From NCBI RefSeq assembly GCF_000144625.1, contig NC_014376.1, positions 1,054,001 through 1,118,000 on the forward strand: a DNA stretch of 64,000 nucleotides, written 5' to 3'. This DNA comes from [Clostridium] saccharolyticum WM1 (GTDB lineage: Bacteria; Bacillota; Clostridia; Lachnospirales; Lachnospiraceae). Under the pieces are notes generated by a model. It searched no databases, was not told where the DNA came from, and worked only from the letters and a program-made list of their open reading frames with translations. Shown piece after piece: positions 34,201-45,881 of the stretch. The translations under genes and the position numbers were made by a program. Position 1 is the stretch's first letter. Each line of letters starts with the position of its first letter.

Positions 34201-35703
34201 ATGGAGAAGTACTATCTTGCGGTGGATATCGGCGCATCCAGCGGCCGCCATATTCTTGGGACAGTAAAGGAAGGAAAGCTGGAGCTTCAGGAGATTTACC
34301 GGTTTGAAAATGGGATGAAACAGAAAGACGGGCAATTCTGCTGGGATGTGGAGTCCTTGTTTACAGAGATTAAAGAAGGCATGAAGGAGTGCCGGAAGCT
34401 TGGGAAGATTCCTTTAAGCATGGGGATCGATACCTGGGCCGTGGACTTTGTCCTTTTGGATGGGGAAAACCGCATGCTGGGAAATGCAGCAGGTTACCGG
34501 GATGACAGAACCAAAGGGATGGACAAAAAACTGTATGAGGTCATTTCCTTAAAAGATTTATATGAAAGGACCGGCATCCAGAAGCAGATCTTTAATACCA
34601 TTTACCAGCTTATGGCTGTCAGGGAAGAAACTCCGGAATATCTGGAAAAAGGAGAAACCTTCCTCATGATCCCAGACTATTTCCACTATTTGCTCACCGG
34701 GGTAAAAATGCAGGAGTATACCAATGCAACCACCACACAGTTGGTAAAGGCAGAAACCGGAACCTGGGATTATGAACTGATGAAAAAACTGGGCCTGCCG
34801 GAACGGCTGTTTGGAAACCTATCCATGCCAGGAACGACGGTGGGTCCATTGACGGGAGCCGTTGAACAGGAAGTGGGATTTTCCTGTCAGGTAGTCCTTC
34901 CTGCCACCCATGATACGGGTTCTGCCGTTATGGCAGTTCCTTTGTGTCCGGTTGAAGAGGAATCCACGGAGGATATCCTTTACATCAGTTCAGGAACATG
35001 GTCCCTTATGGGGACGGAGCTTTCAAAGGCAAATTGCTCCGCGGAAAGTATGGAAGCCAATTTTACCAATGAAGGCGGTTATGACCACCGCTTCCGTTAC
35101 TTAAAAAATATCATGGGCCTTTGGATGATCCAGTCCGTGAAAAAGGAGCTGGAAGAAAAGGGAGAGGCATATTCCTTTGCAGAGCTTTGCCGTATGGCCT
35201 CTGAGGAAGAGATTGCTTCCATTGTTGACTGCAATGACAGCTTATTTCTGGCACCGGTGAGCATGATCCGGGCAGTGCAGGATTACTGCCAAAGTTCCGG
35301 AATGGCGGTTCCTAAGACTCCCGGGCAGTTGGCGGCAGTGATATACAACAGCCTGGCAGCCTGCTACGGAAACACGGTTAAGGAACTGGAAGCCATTACC
35401 GGAAGAAGCTATCCTGCCATTCATGTGGTGGGGGGAGGCTCTAATGCAGAGTATTTGAACCGTCTGACGGCTGACCGTACAGGCAGGACCGTTTATGCCG
35501 GACCGGGAGAAGCCACTGCCATCGGAAACCTCCTTGCCCAGATGCTGGCTGCCGGAGAGTTTGAGAGCTTGAAGCAGGCAAGGGAAGCGGTATACCGGTC
35601 CTTTGCCGTAAAGGAATATAAACCTGACAGTCCGGGTCTGCCTTTCTATCCGGCAAAAGGGAAGCCTGTGAACAAACATGAGCAGATGGAGGAAAAGATA
35701 TGA
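34201..35703 (+). CDS. rhaB: Rhamnulokinase
   Basis: 500 aa FGGY-family kinase that phosphorylates L-rhamnulose to rhamnulose 1-phosphate. N-terminal LAVDIGASSGRHILG matches rhamnulokinase rather than xylulokinase or fuculokinase, and VGGGSNAEYLNRLTAD is the FGGY C-terminal signature. Rhamnose isomerase and aldolase genes follow, confirming the pathway. GGGAG lies before ATG 34201; the open frame back to 34114 runs through the repeat element and is not coding. Its stop overlaps the ATG of the rhaM remnant (ATGA). Confidence 0.93.
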   Translation: MEKYYLAVDIGASSGRHILGTVKEGKLELQEIYRFENGMKQKDGQFCWDVESLFTEIKEGMKECRKLGKIPLSMGIDTWAVDFVLLDGENRMLGNAAGYRDDRTKGMDKKLYEVISLKDLYERTGIQKQIFNTIYQLMAVREETPEYLEKGETFLMIPDYFHYLLTGVKMQEYTNATTTQLVKAETGTWDYELMKKLGLPERLFGNLSMPGTTVGPLTGAVEQEVGFSCQVVLPATHDTGSAVMAVPLCPVEEESTEDILYISSGTWSLMGTELSKANCSAESMEANFTNEGGYDHRFRYLKNIMGLWMIQSVKKELEEKGEAYSFAELCRMASEEEIASIVDCNDSLFLAPVSMIRAVQDYCQSSGMAVPKTPGQLAAVIYNSLAACYGNTVKELEAITGRSYPAIHVVGGGSNAEYLNRLTADRTGRTVYAGPGEATAIGNLLAQMLAAGEFESLKQAREAVYRSFAVKEYKPDSPGLPFYPAKGKPVNKHEQMEEKI

Positions 35704-35937
35704 TAAGAAAATCTTTTAAGATGTATTGAAATAAGGGTATGGCTGAGGTATATGAAAAGAGGCACAAAATGCTCTGGCCTTAGAGGAAGGACATGATCAG
35801 CCAGGGCAAAATCAGCGGATACGCCCGTTAACCGGAAGTGGTGGGATTTCATGGCTGACATTATGAAAACCAATCCAGACAACAGCCCGGTTTCCATTGG
35901 CTTAAAGCCTGTATTTCATTTAGACTGTTACAAATAA
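35700..35937 (+). pseudogene. rhaM: L-rhamnose mutarotase remnant
   Basis: Coding remnant in the gap between rhaB and rhaA. From ATG 35700 (overlapping the rhaB stop) the frame reads MIRKSFKMY, a TGA at 35727, then MAEVYEKRHKMLWP, TAG at 35781, and a TAA at 35829. These pieces match the RhaM start (MIRKAFVMQ..., EYQRRHNPIWPEL). After a +1 shift, 35839-35937 reads [20 protein letters not shown] and ends [12 protein letters not shown], matching the RhaM C-terminus ([20 protein letters not shown]). Three in-frame stops, a frameshift and a missing middle (about 25 residues short of the usual 104) show it is dead. Confidence 0.88.
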
Positions 35938-35960
35938 ATCATAAAAAGGAGAAGAGTGCC

Positions 35961-37211
35961 ATGACAATAAAGGAACGTTATGAAGCAGCAAGGGAAGCAT
36001 ACCAGGGGGTTGGAGTTAATACGGATAAAGCATTGGAGGCTCTGAAAAAGATTCCTGTTTCCATGCACTGCTGGCAGGGAGATGATGTGATGGGATTTGA
36101 CGGGGATGGTACCTTATCAGGGGGCATTCAGACTACGGGCAATTATCCGGGCAGAGCCAGAAATCCCGGGGAGCTGATGAGAGACATGGACAAAGCCTTA
36201 AGCCTGATCCCAGGAAAACACAGGATCAACCTTCATGCAAGCTATGCCATATTTGAGGAAGGAGAATGGGCGGACCGGGATCAGCTGGAGCCCAGGCATT
36301 TTGAAAAATGGGTGGAGTTTGCCAGGGAGCGAGGAATCGGCATTGACTTTAATCCTACCCTGTTCTCTCATCCAAAGGCAGAGAATGCCACCTTATCCAG
36401 TGAGAAAGAAGAGATCCGAAGCTTCTGGATCAGACACGTACAGGCGTGCATCCGCATTTCCGAATATTTTGCAAAGGAGCAGGGAACACCATGCACGATG
36501 AATATCTGGATTCCCGATGGATTTAAGGATATTCCTGCAGACCGTACATCTCCAAGGGCGCGTCTAAAAGATTCCCTAGACCGGATCCTTTCCATGGATT
36601 ACGATAAGTCCAAGGTACTTGTTGCGGTGGAATCCAAGGTATTTGGGATCGGTATGGAAAGCTGTACGGTGGGTTCCCATGAATTTTACATGAATTACGC
36701 TTCCAAGAATGATATCCTCTGCCTGCTTGACAGCGGCCATTATCATCCTACGGAGGTGATATCTGACAAGATATCCTCCATGCTCCTGTTCTTTGATAAA
36801 GTGGCTCTTCATGTAACCAGGCCGGTGCGGTGGGACAGTGACCATGTGGTACTGTTTGATGATGAGACAAGGGAAATCGGGAAGGAAATCATACGGGGAG
36901 GAGCCGACCGCGTTCTTTTGGCTCTTGACTTCTTTGATGCCAGCATTAACCGCTTATGTGCATGGATCGTTGGAATGCGCAACATGCAGAAGGCACTGTT
37001 AAATGCCCTTCTTCTTCCCGGTGAGACCCTTGCGGAATTACAGAAAGAGCGGAATTTCACGGAGCAGATGATGCTCCAGGAGGAGCTTAAGCTTTATCCT
37101 TTCGGGGATGTATGGAACTATTTCTGTGAGATCAACGGGGTTCCCCCAAAAGAAGACTGGTTTAAAGAGATACGCAGCTATGAAAAAGAAGTGCTGCTTA
37201 ACAGGAGATAA
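35961..37211 (+). CDS. rhaA: L-rhamnose isomerase
   Basis: 416 aa enzyme that converts L-rhamnose to L-rhamnulose with a divalent metal. Family pattern is clear from the start ([15 protein letters not shown]) through the metal-binding strands ([34 protein letters not shown]). Length equals E. coli RhaA. AAAAGGAGAAG precedes ATG 35961. Second intact gene of the rhamnose operon. Confidence 0.95.
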   Translation: MTIKERYEAAREAYQGVGVNTDKALEALKKIPVSMHCWQGDDVMGFDGDGTLSGGIQTTGNYPGRARNPGELMRDMDKALSLIPGKHRINLHASYAIFEEGEWADRDQLEPRHFEKWVEFARERGIGIDFNPTLFSHPKAENATLSSEKEEIRSFWIRHVQACIRISEYFAKEQGTPCTMNIWIPDGFKDIPADRTSPRARLKDSLDRILSMDYDKSKVLVAVESKVFGIGMESCTVGSHEFYMNYASKNDILCLLDSGHYHPTEVISDKISSMLLFFDKVALHVTRPVRWDSDHVVLFDDETREIGKEIIRGGADRVLLALDFFDASINRLCAWIVGMRNMQKALLNALLLPGETLAELQKERNFTEQMMLQEELKLYPFGDVWNYFCEINGVPPKEDWFKEIRSYEKEVLLNRR

Positions 37212-37224
37212 GGAGAAAAAGAAT

Positions 37225-38052
37225 ATGAAGATTCTAGATACGGAATTTGTAAAAAGCTTTATCAGGCTGTGTGATGACGGCTTCCATCAAAACTGGCATG
37301 AAAGAAACGGGGGCAATTTAAGCTACCGCATGAAGCAGTCTGAGGTGGAATCCGTTAGAGAGAACTTCACGGATGGAAATCCCTGGCAGCCCATAGGCAC
37401 CCGTGTAAAGGGTCTGGCAGGAGAGTATTTTATGGTGACTGGGAGCGGAAAATATTTCCGCAACGTGATTCTGGATCCGGAGGCCAATATCTGCATGATT
37501 GAAGTGGATGAAAGCGGGGAAAATTACAGGATCCGCTGGGGACTGGTAAACGGCGGGCGTCCTACCAGCGAGCTTCCCTCCCATCTCATGAATCACGAGG
37601 TTAAGAAGGAGTCTTCCAACGGAAAGCACAGGGTGATATACCATGCCCATCCTGCCAATGTAATCGCTCTCACCTTTGTTCTTCCCTTAGAGGATAAGGT
37701 GTTCACCCGGGAATTGTGGGAGATGGCCACGGAGTGTCCCGTGGTTTTCCCTGATGGAGTAGGTGTGGTGGGCTGGATGGTACCGGGCGGACGTGAGATA
37801 GCCGCAGCCACCAGTGAGCTGATGAAGAACTATGATGTAGCTGTCTGGGCCCATCACGGTTTATTCGTTTCAGGTGAGGATTTTGACCTTACTTTCGGAC
37901 TGATGCATACAGTGGAAAAATCTGCGGAAATACTTGTTAAGGTGCTTTCCATCCGTCCGGATAAGCTTCAGACCATATCATCCCGGAACTTCCGTGATCT
38001 GGCGGCTGACTTTCAGGTGAACCTGCCGGAAGAATTTTTGTATGAAAAGTAA
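37225..38052 (+). CDS. rhaD: Rhamnulose-1-phosphate aldolase
   Basis: 275 aa class II aldolase that cleaves rhamnulose 1-phosphate to dihydroxyacetone phosphate and lactaldehyde. It has the zinc-binding HAHP motif (YHAHPANVIALT) and a second HHG motif (WAHHGLFVSGEDF), and the N-terminal WHERNGGNLSYR. AAGGAG at 37210-37215 supports ATG 37225. It ends the rhamnose operon; no lactaldehyde reductase, regulator or dedicated transporter is adjacent. Confidence 0.93.
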   Translation: MKILDTEFVKSFIRLCDDGFHQNWHERNGGNLSYRMKQSEVESVRENFTDGNPWQPIGTRVKGLAGEYFMVTGSGKYFRNVILDPEANICMIEVDESGENYRIRWGLVNGGRPTSELPSHLMNHEVKKESSNGKHRVIYHAHPANVIALTFVLPLEDKVFTRELWEMATECPVVFPDGVGVVGWMVPGGREIAAATSELMKNYDVAVWAHHGLFVSGEDFDLTFGLMHTVEKSAEILVKVLSIRPDKLQTISSRNFRDLAADFQVNLPEEFLYEK

Positions 38053-38063
38053 AAAACACGGAA

Positions 38064-38102
38064 AAAAGCCACTGGAGAACAGAGTCTCTCCAGTGGCTTT
38101 TC
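38064..38102. terminator. Terminator of the rhamnose operon
   Basis: Perfect 15-bp stem (38064-38078 with 38087-38101), 8-base loop. T and A runs on both sides allow use in both directions, between convergent genes. Confidence 0.85.
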
Positions 38103-38124
38103 CCACTCTCAGCGATATGATATT

Positions 38125-38769
38125 TTAATCCATTTCCTCTTCCACAATGGTCGTGGTTTCATCAGCCAGATCCTTTATGGCCTCTCCGGCAGACTGTACC
38201 GCATCCTTTGCTGTCTCAAGTCCATTCTTTGCCGCATCCTTTGCCGCCTCGACCGCTGTTTCCGCTGTTTCTTTGAAAGATTCTGCCGTTTCATCCGCTT
38301 TTTCTGCCAGACGGTCTGCAGCTCCGGCAGCGTAATCCAAACCGCCGTCAGAACGATCCTCTTCATCATCTAAATACGTATCTGCCTGATCTTTTGCGGA
38401 TTCAAACATGTCCTTTGCGGTATATGCAACGGCAGAAGCCGCTTCCTTTGCCGTATCTGAGACAATGCTTGCCGCATCCTTTACCAGGTTTCTCGCCGCA
38501 CTTACCGCATCCTTGGCAGCGTCTGCCATATCAGAAGCAGCGATCTTAAATTCATCCTTATTGGCATGTAAGGAAACATAGTTGCGGTTCATTGTGCTGT
38601 CAATCTTGGAAATGTCGTCATTCCCCTCATCTTCAAAATCGTGGAAATTTTCTTCCAGTTCTTTGTGGAAGGATTTGTATTTCGTAAAATAAGAGATCCC
38701 AGCAGCTACAACGCCGGCGATAGTGGCCAGTGCCACGAATTTCCCAAACCCATTACCCTTTTTTGCCAT
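38125..38769 (-). CDS. YtxH-like membrane protein with Ala-rich helical repeats
   Basis: 214 aa. Residues about 1-26 contain a single hydrophobic segment after a Lys/Gly start (GFGKFVALATIAGVVAAGI), as in YtxH stress proteins. The rest is Ala/Glu/Asp/Lys-rich amphipathic helix with an 11-residue-like rhythm (repeats such as AKDAVSAARN, AKDAAKNGLE), resembling LEA or apolipoprotein-type helices. GTG 38778 is in frame, but AGGAG placed 9 bases before ATG 38769 decides the start. Three 49-bp repeats lie upstream. A role in envelope or desiccation/spore stress is a guess. Confidence 0.7.
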   Translation of the reverse strand: MAKKGNGFGKFVALATIAGVVAAGISYFTKYKSFHKELEENFHDFEDEGNDDISKIDSTMNRNYVSLHANKDEFKIAASDMADAAKDAVSAARNLVKDAASIVSDTAKEAASAVAYTAKDMFESAKDQADTYLDDEEDRSDGGLDYAAGAADRLAEKADETAESFKETAETAVEAAKDAAKNGLETAKDAVQSAGEAIKDLADETTTIVEEEMD

Positions 38770-38790
38770 TTGAAACACTCCTTTCCTTAT

Positions 38791-38942
38791 TACCGCCCAG
38801 GGATTCTGGACACAACGTTATGCTTTCAAACATTTTTATTATTGCCCATAATTTTTGGACATAACGTTATACCTGCACGGCACTTTTTTTCCGGCCTGTG
38901 CATTTGGGCATAATGGTATGCCTGTAAGGCACTTCATTCTCT
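38791..38942 (-). repeat. Three tandem 49-bp upstream repeat elements at the YtxH-like gene
   Basis: Copies at about 38791-38836, 38841-38892 and 38898-38942. The matching segments GGACACAAC (38808), GGACATAAC (38857) and GGGCATAAT (38906) are exactly 49 bases apart. Read toward the gene, each has the same layout as the elements at the MocR and MATE genes. Copy 1 sits directly before the ribosome binding site. Confidence 0.7.
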
Positions 38943-39060
38943 GTTATTGTAATACGTTCATAGAAAAAAATAAAGGTATATAATAAGAAAATTTCTATAA
39001 ACTATGTAGGTAAAGGAAAAAATCACGCAAATATGGAAAAAATGTAAAAAATATATAAAG
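38943..39060. other. AT-rich gap upstream of groES
   Basis: No gene seen. It holds several TATA-like boxes (near 38977-38985 and 39050-39057) that could serve the YtxH-like gene or groES, but I cannot pair them with -35 boxes. Confidence 0.4.
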
Positions 39061-39087
39061 TTAGCACTCAACTATTGACAGTGCTAA
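39061..39087 (+). promoter_or_regulatory. CIRCE operator (HrcA site)
   Basis: TTAGCACTC (39061-39069), 9-base spacer, CAGTGCTAA (39079-39087). It matches the CIRCE consensus with one change (first base of the right arm C instead of G). Confidence 0.92.
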
Positions 39088-39103
39088 TAATGAGTGATAT
39101 AAC
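39075..39103 (+). promoter_or_regulatory. groESL promoter
   Basis: TTGACA (39075-39080), 17-base spacer, TATAAC (39098-39103). The -35 box lies inside CIRCE, so bound HrcA would block RNA polymerase. Confidence 0.8.
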
Positions 39104-39185
39104 TTAGTATGTGAATAAAATAAAACTTCTTTCGGAAGGCCAAAAGAAAGAAATAATAAGCAAAAAGCTATGAGGAGGAATTGCA

Positions 39186-39476
39186 ATGAAATTAGTACCA
39201 TTATTTGACAAAGTTGTGTTAAAACCATTGGTTGCAGAGGAGACAACAAAGTCCGGTATTGTTCTGCCGGGTCAGGCAAAAGAAAAACCGCAGCAGGCGG
39301 AAGTTATTGCAGTAGGACCTGGCGGTCTGGTAGACGGCAAGGAAGTCACCATGCAGGTTAAAGTGGGCGATAAAGTAATCTTCTCCAAATATTCAGGAAC
39401 AGAAATAGAAACCGGAGAAGACGATCAGAAATATGTGATCGTAAAACAGAATGATATTTTAGCAGTAATCGAGTAA
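39186..39476 (+). CDS. groES: Co-chaperonin GroES
   Basis: 96 aa; forms the heptameric lid of the GroEL chamber. The mobile loop (EEETTKSGIVLPGQAKEKPQ-like segment) and PLFDKVVLKP start are typical. GAGGAA precedes the start. Transcribed with groEL under CIRCE control. Confidence 0.96.
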   Translation: MKLVPLFDKVVLKPLVAEETTKSGIVLPGQAKEKPQQAEVIAVGPGGLVDGKEVTMQVKVGDKVIFSKYSGTEIETGEDDQKYVIVKQNDILAVIE

Positions 39477-39557
39477 TTAAGAAAGCAATACCAAAGTCAA
39501 AAGTTCAGATTGTAGATCATACGTATTTTCATTTTATGTAGAAAACTGGAGGAATGA

Positions 39558-41180
<1,623 letters not shown>

Positions 41181-41205
41181 TATTCACGAAAGCCATGAGC
41201 AGTGG

Positions 41206-41271
41206 GAAACGGAATATGAAAAATTTTATGTTGTGCTTTGCACATAAGAAAAATTTTCCATATTCTGTTTC
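41206..41271. repeat. Long imperfect hairpin downstream of groEL
   Basis: The arms start GAAACGGAATATG (41206-41218) and end CATATTCTGTTTC (41259-41271), and pair through AAAATTTT and GTGC/GCAC segments to a small loop near 41236. It comprises about 28 paired positions. No T tract follows. Confidence 0.7.
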
Positions 41272-41290
41272 AGAGGGCGAATGCCCGTGA

Positions 41291-41317
41291 GCGGGGAAAG
41301 CCGCAGGCTTTCCCCGC
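41291..41317. repeat. Perfect 12-bp GC-rich hairpin
   Basis: GCGGGGAAAGCC (41291-41302), loop GCA, GGCTTTCCCCGC (41306-41317). No T run, so an mRNA stability or processing structure is likelier than a terminator. Confidence 0.65.
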
Positions 41318-41354
41318 TGCACTGCGGTCTTCCAATAGACCAACATATCTCATC

Positions 41355-41433
41355 GAAAGCCTGCGGGTCTTCCCTTGCACTCAAACAAGGGTTAGGCTCC
41401 CCCTGACAGGCCGGGCAGGAAAGAGGAAAGGAT
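41355..41433 (+). repeat. Upstream repeat element, expanded copy at the DUF6106 gene
   Basis: GAAAGCCTGCGGGTCTTCCC (41355-41374), CAAGGG (41386-41391) and GGGCAGGAAAGAGGAAAGGA (41413-41432) align in order with the element upstream of the MATE gene. An extra stretch of about 20 bases is inserted before the GGGCAG part. Same orientation relative to the gene. Confidence 0.5.
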
Positions 41434-41443
41434 CCAGATCGTT

Positions 41444-41953
41444 ATGAATGAAATGTATGCAGAATGGCTTGTGAAGCGAAAATCTCCGGCCTACACCATG
41501 TTGATAAAAATTGCGATGGGAATCCTGTGCGTAATTGCATTTTTCCTCTCCATGTCTCCGGTATTCGGAATCTTTGGAGTGCTCATCCTGCTTGCCGCTG
41601 TAGCAGCTACATACTTTGTATACCGTAACAGCGAAGTGGAATTTGAATATCTCTATGTGACCAGCACTCTTACCATTGACCGGATCTACGGCAGAAGCAA
41701 GAGAAAGAAAGCCTGGGAAGGTTCCATGGAAGGGATACAGATTGTAGCACCCACAGGCTCTACCGAAGCCAGGGATCATGAAACAAAGAATATGAAGGTG
41801 CTGGATTTTTCTTCTCACGTACCGGGGGCAAGGACGTATACATTAATCAGCCAGTCCGGTGCGGAAACGACCAAGATCATATTTGAGCCTAACGATAAGC
41901 TGCTTCAGTGTATGAGGATGACAGCGCCCCGTAAAGTGGTAAAAGCAGTATAA
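41444..41953 (+). CDS. DUF6106 family membrane protein
   Basis: 169 aa. Two TM segments (about residues 18-38 and 42-60) followed by a soluble domain with the conserved EYLYVTSTLTIDRIYGRSKRKKAWE segment. I recognise this as the Lachnospiraceae-type DUF6106 family; function is unknown. The ribosome binding site GAGGAAAGG is about 13 bases before ATG 41444. A terminator follows, so it is probably a single-gene unit. Confidence 0.75.
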   Translation: MNEMYAEWLVKRKSPAYTMLIKIAMGILCVIAFFLSMSPVFGIFGVLILLAAVAATYFVYRNSEVEFEYLYVTSTLTIDRIYGRSKRKKAWEGSMEGIQIVAPTGSTEARDHETKNMKVLDFSSHVPGARTYTLISQSGAETTKIIFEPNDKLLQCMRMTAPRKVVKAV

Positions 41954-41956
41954 AAG

Positions 41957-42003
41957 AAAAAGGAACCAGTCGGTTTTGTATCATACCGTCCGGTTCCTTT
42001 TTG
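41957..42003 (+). terminator. Terminator after the DUF6106 gene
   Basis: AAAAAGGAACC (41957-41967) with GGTTCCTTTTT (41992-42002), 24-base loop that can pair further (CGG/CCG). Confidence 0.8.
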
Positions 42004-42092
42004 CGTGAGCAAAAAGCCGGACCAATTTTGACCTGCACCTTTGACAAATACAGAATGTCCACGGAGGACGGAAAGAAACCGGAAAATGTCCG

Positions 42093-42121
42093 TTGACAAC
42101 CTAGGTAAAATTTGCTAAACT
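42093..42121 (+). promoter_or_regulatory. guaB promoter
   Basis: TTGACA (42093-42098), 17-base spacer, TAAACT (42116-42121). No riboswitch-like structure is seen in the 70-base leader. Confidence 0.7.
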
Positions 42122-42163
42122 ATGTAACTAACAAGTCAAAAGGCTTATTAGTGTCATTAATAA

Positions 42164-43645
<1,482 letters not shown>

Positions 43646-43677
43646 ACAACATAACAGAAAACATAACAGACATCATA

Positions 43678-43715
43678 ACAGGTGGAGATCATAATAGATT
43701 CTCCACCTGTTTGAT
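43678..43715. terminator. Terminator between guaB and the DUF3842 gene
   Basis: 11-bp stem (43678-43688 with 43700-43710) and 11-base loop, between convergent genes. The right arm lies within the last codons of the minus-strand gene. Confidence 0.65.
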
Positions 43716-44093
43716 TACCTGGGCAATGGATTCTGTTAACGTCAGATCTTCACAACCCACCACATAATGATTGCACCTGTTCACCGGTATAAGGATTTTA
43801 TAGGCACGGCTTCTGCCGATCGCCTCTGCCATGGCTGGGGTAATCTCACCTAAGAGGGAGTCAGCGATGACGATTCCAATAGGCCCGATGATGAGATCCG
43901 CATCTCTGCTAGCAACGATAACAGGATTTTCCCCGGTTGCGCCTGCGTCGGCTCCGGCCTTTAGCATGGCGGAAGTAGCGATGGAATTGGTTCCAATGGC
44001 AACGACCGGCAGCTTGGGAAGGGATTTTTTCAGCTGGGCAATGACGGACTGCCCCATTTTGCCGCCCTGCCCGTCAATAATAACGACTTTCAT
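43689..44093 (-). CDS. DUF3842 family protein
   Basis: 134 aa cytoplasmic protein. N-terminal glycine-rich MKVVIIDGQGGKMGQSV followed by a Rossmann-like alternation (VVAIGTNSIATSAMLKAGADAGATGEN), typical of DUF3842 in clostridia. A nucleotide- or cofactor-binding role is likely from the fold. GGAGG lies before ATG 44093; the frame to 44141 has no RBS. Confidence 0.8.
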   Translation of the reverse strand: MKVVIIDGQGGKMGQSVIAQLKKSLPKLPVVAIGTNSIATSAMLKAGADAGATGENPVIVASRDADLIIGPIGIVIADSLLGEITPAMAEAIGRSRAYKILIPVNRCNHYVVGCEDLTLTESIAQVIKQVENLL

Positions 44094-44149
44094 AGCATCC
44101 TCCTTGCCCTTTATTTTATTATAGGGAAGGAAAGAAATCAAGTGTCCTG

Positions 44150-45559
44150 CTATTTTTTCCTGTGAGGAAGCCGTCCCCGGAAAAACCTCTTTTTCAGCTC
44201 TGTAATGTGGAATGGAATTAAAGGATAAATATAGCTTTTTCCTGCAATGGTTTTATTGAATACAATAGCCAACAGAGATAGGGCCACTCCTCCCACAAAT
44301 CCCCAGAAGTTAAATAATGCGGTAGTGATCAGCATGATCATTCGCATGAATTTAAAGGCATAGCCCAGTTCAAAGCTGGACTGGGAATAGTTTGCTATGG
44401 TCACAAAGGCCATGTAAAGCATGGTTTCACTGTTAAACCAACCGGATTTTACGGAGTATTCACCCAGTACAATACCGGCGATCACACTGAGAGGTGTGGT
44501 CAGCATGCTTGGCGTGTTGACTGCTGCTAGCCTTAGTCCGTCAATGGCGAATTCCAGGATCAAAAGCTGGAAAAGAAGGGGAACCTGAGGTTCCTCCGAC
44601 AGGCGGATGAATTGGAGCCAGGAAGGGATCAATTCTGGATTTTGCATAAAAAACAGCCACATTGGCGTCAAATATAAGGTCAGAATAGAAATGACCAGTC
44701 TGGACAGCCGCAGATAGGTCCCTGTAACAGGCGGAAAATAATAATCATCGGCTTCTTCAATGATGTCAAAGACAGAGGACGGCAAAATCATGGCAGAGGG
44801 AGAATTGTCCACCAGGATGACAATGTTCCCCTCCAGCAGGGAAGCAGCGGTAGTATCAGGCCTTTCGGAATATTTGAATTTTGGGAAAGGATTGAACCAT
44901 TTATGGGGATATATACACTCCGCAAGGCTTTCCTGGTTCATGGTCAGGGCATCTACCTTAAGGCTGCTGATCCGATCCTTGATCATGGTGAGAAGCTTTT
45001 CATCATACCGCCCCTTAAAATAGCAGATGGCTATATCCGTATGAGAGCTTTCTCCGGCATTCATGACTTCAATGGTAAGCTTTGGATCACGGATCCTGCG
45101 GCGGATGAGGGCAGTATTAAATACCAGGGTTTCTACAAATCCATCCCTTGATCCTCTGAGAACCTTATCCTTCTCCGGTTCTGAAACCCCCCGGGAGGGA
45201 TAGCTCCGGCAGTCCACGGTCAGACATTTGTTATAACCGTTAATAAACAGACAGGATATTCCGGTTAAAAGCTGCTTGACCATGGTCTCGTCGTCTTTTA
45301 CCAGTCCCACCTGACCATATGGAAGATACCTTTTGGAAAATTCATGGGCATCCTGCGGGATATCATCTGCCTTTATGGATGAAAAGCTATCCAGGATCTT
45401 CTGCCATAAATCACTCTGAGTAAATCCTTCAATGAAGTATAGGCAGGCCTCCCGTTCCCCAATATAAAAGGTCCGGTAGACGATATCAAAGTTTCCGTCT
45501 ACATCCAGCTTTGTGTTTAAATGATACATATTATCGGAAAGGCTGTTGGAAAATTCCAT
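44150..45559 (-). CDS. GerA/SpoVAF family spore germination protein
   Basis: 469 aa. The N-terminal half is the soluble GerA-A domain (SRYLPYGQ..., DCRSYPSRGVSEPEKDKVLRGSRDGFVET), the C-terminal half has 4-5 TM segments (about residues 285-450). The RGSRDGFVET motif is diagnostic of the GerA A-subunit/SpoVAF family. No GerB or GerC subunit or spoVA genes are next to it, so an orphan SpoVAF-like role is more likely than a complete nutrient receptor. AAGGAG precedes ATG 45559. Confidence 0.88.
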   Translation of the reverse strand: MEFSNSLSDNMYHLNTKLDVDGNFDIVYRTFYIGEREACLYFIEGFTQSDLWQKILDSFSSIKADDIPQDAHEFSKRYLPYGQVGLVKDDETMVKQLLTGISCLFINGYNKCLTVDCRSYPSRGVSEPEKDKVLRGSRDGFVETLVFNTALIRRRIRDPKLTIEVMNAGESSHTDIAICYFKGRYDEKLLTMIKDRISSLKVDALTMNQESLAECIYPHKWFNPFPKFKYSERPDTTAASLLEGNIVILVDNSPSAMILPSSVFDIIEEADDYYFPPVTGTYLRLSRLVISILTLYLTPMWLFFMQNPELIPSWLQFIRLSEEPQVPLLFQLLILEFAIDGLRLAAVNTPSMLTTPLSVIAGIVLGEYSVKSGWFNSETMLYMAFVTIANYSQSSFELGYAFKFMRMIMLITTALFNFWGFVGGVALSLLAIVFNKTIAGKSYIYPLIPFHITELKKRFFRGRLPHRKK

Positions 45560-45847
45560 GGTGTTTATCTCCTTGCAAATAAAATAGCGTAAATCAGACA
45601 GGAAAGATATATCTTGCAGATATATCCTTACCCTTAAAGTGCCGGACAGTCATAAGAAACTTGTTGGCCGGCGTATTGATATGACTGCAATACCGGCGCT
45701 AATAAGAAAAGTATGCACATATTTCATGAAATTATGTTTTATAAATTCTGTACGTATTACAAAGACTTTTGTCACGTCCTTGTATGAAAAAAATATGATA
45801 ATATTCCTTTTATATAAAAAGATTTTTAGCAAAATGTACTAAAAATA

Positions 45848-45876
45848 TTGACTTTTTACGCAATCAATGGTATTAT
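45848..45876 (+). promoter_or_regulatory. Strong sigma-A promoter with no gene directly behind it
   Basis: TTGACT (45848-45853), exact 17-base spacer, TATTAT (45871-45876). The next gene on this strand starts 310 bases later. Confidence 0.75.
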
Positions 45877-45881
45877 CGTCC

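Noticed and set aside
38147..38335. Ala/Ser-rich open frame antisense to the YtxH-like gene
   Set aside because: Produced by the Ala-rich codon repeats of the real gene on the other strand. No start signals.
38791..38942. CRISPR array at the 49-bp tandem repeats
   Set aside because: Repeats are contiguous and diverged with no unique spacers, and no cas genes are near.
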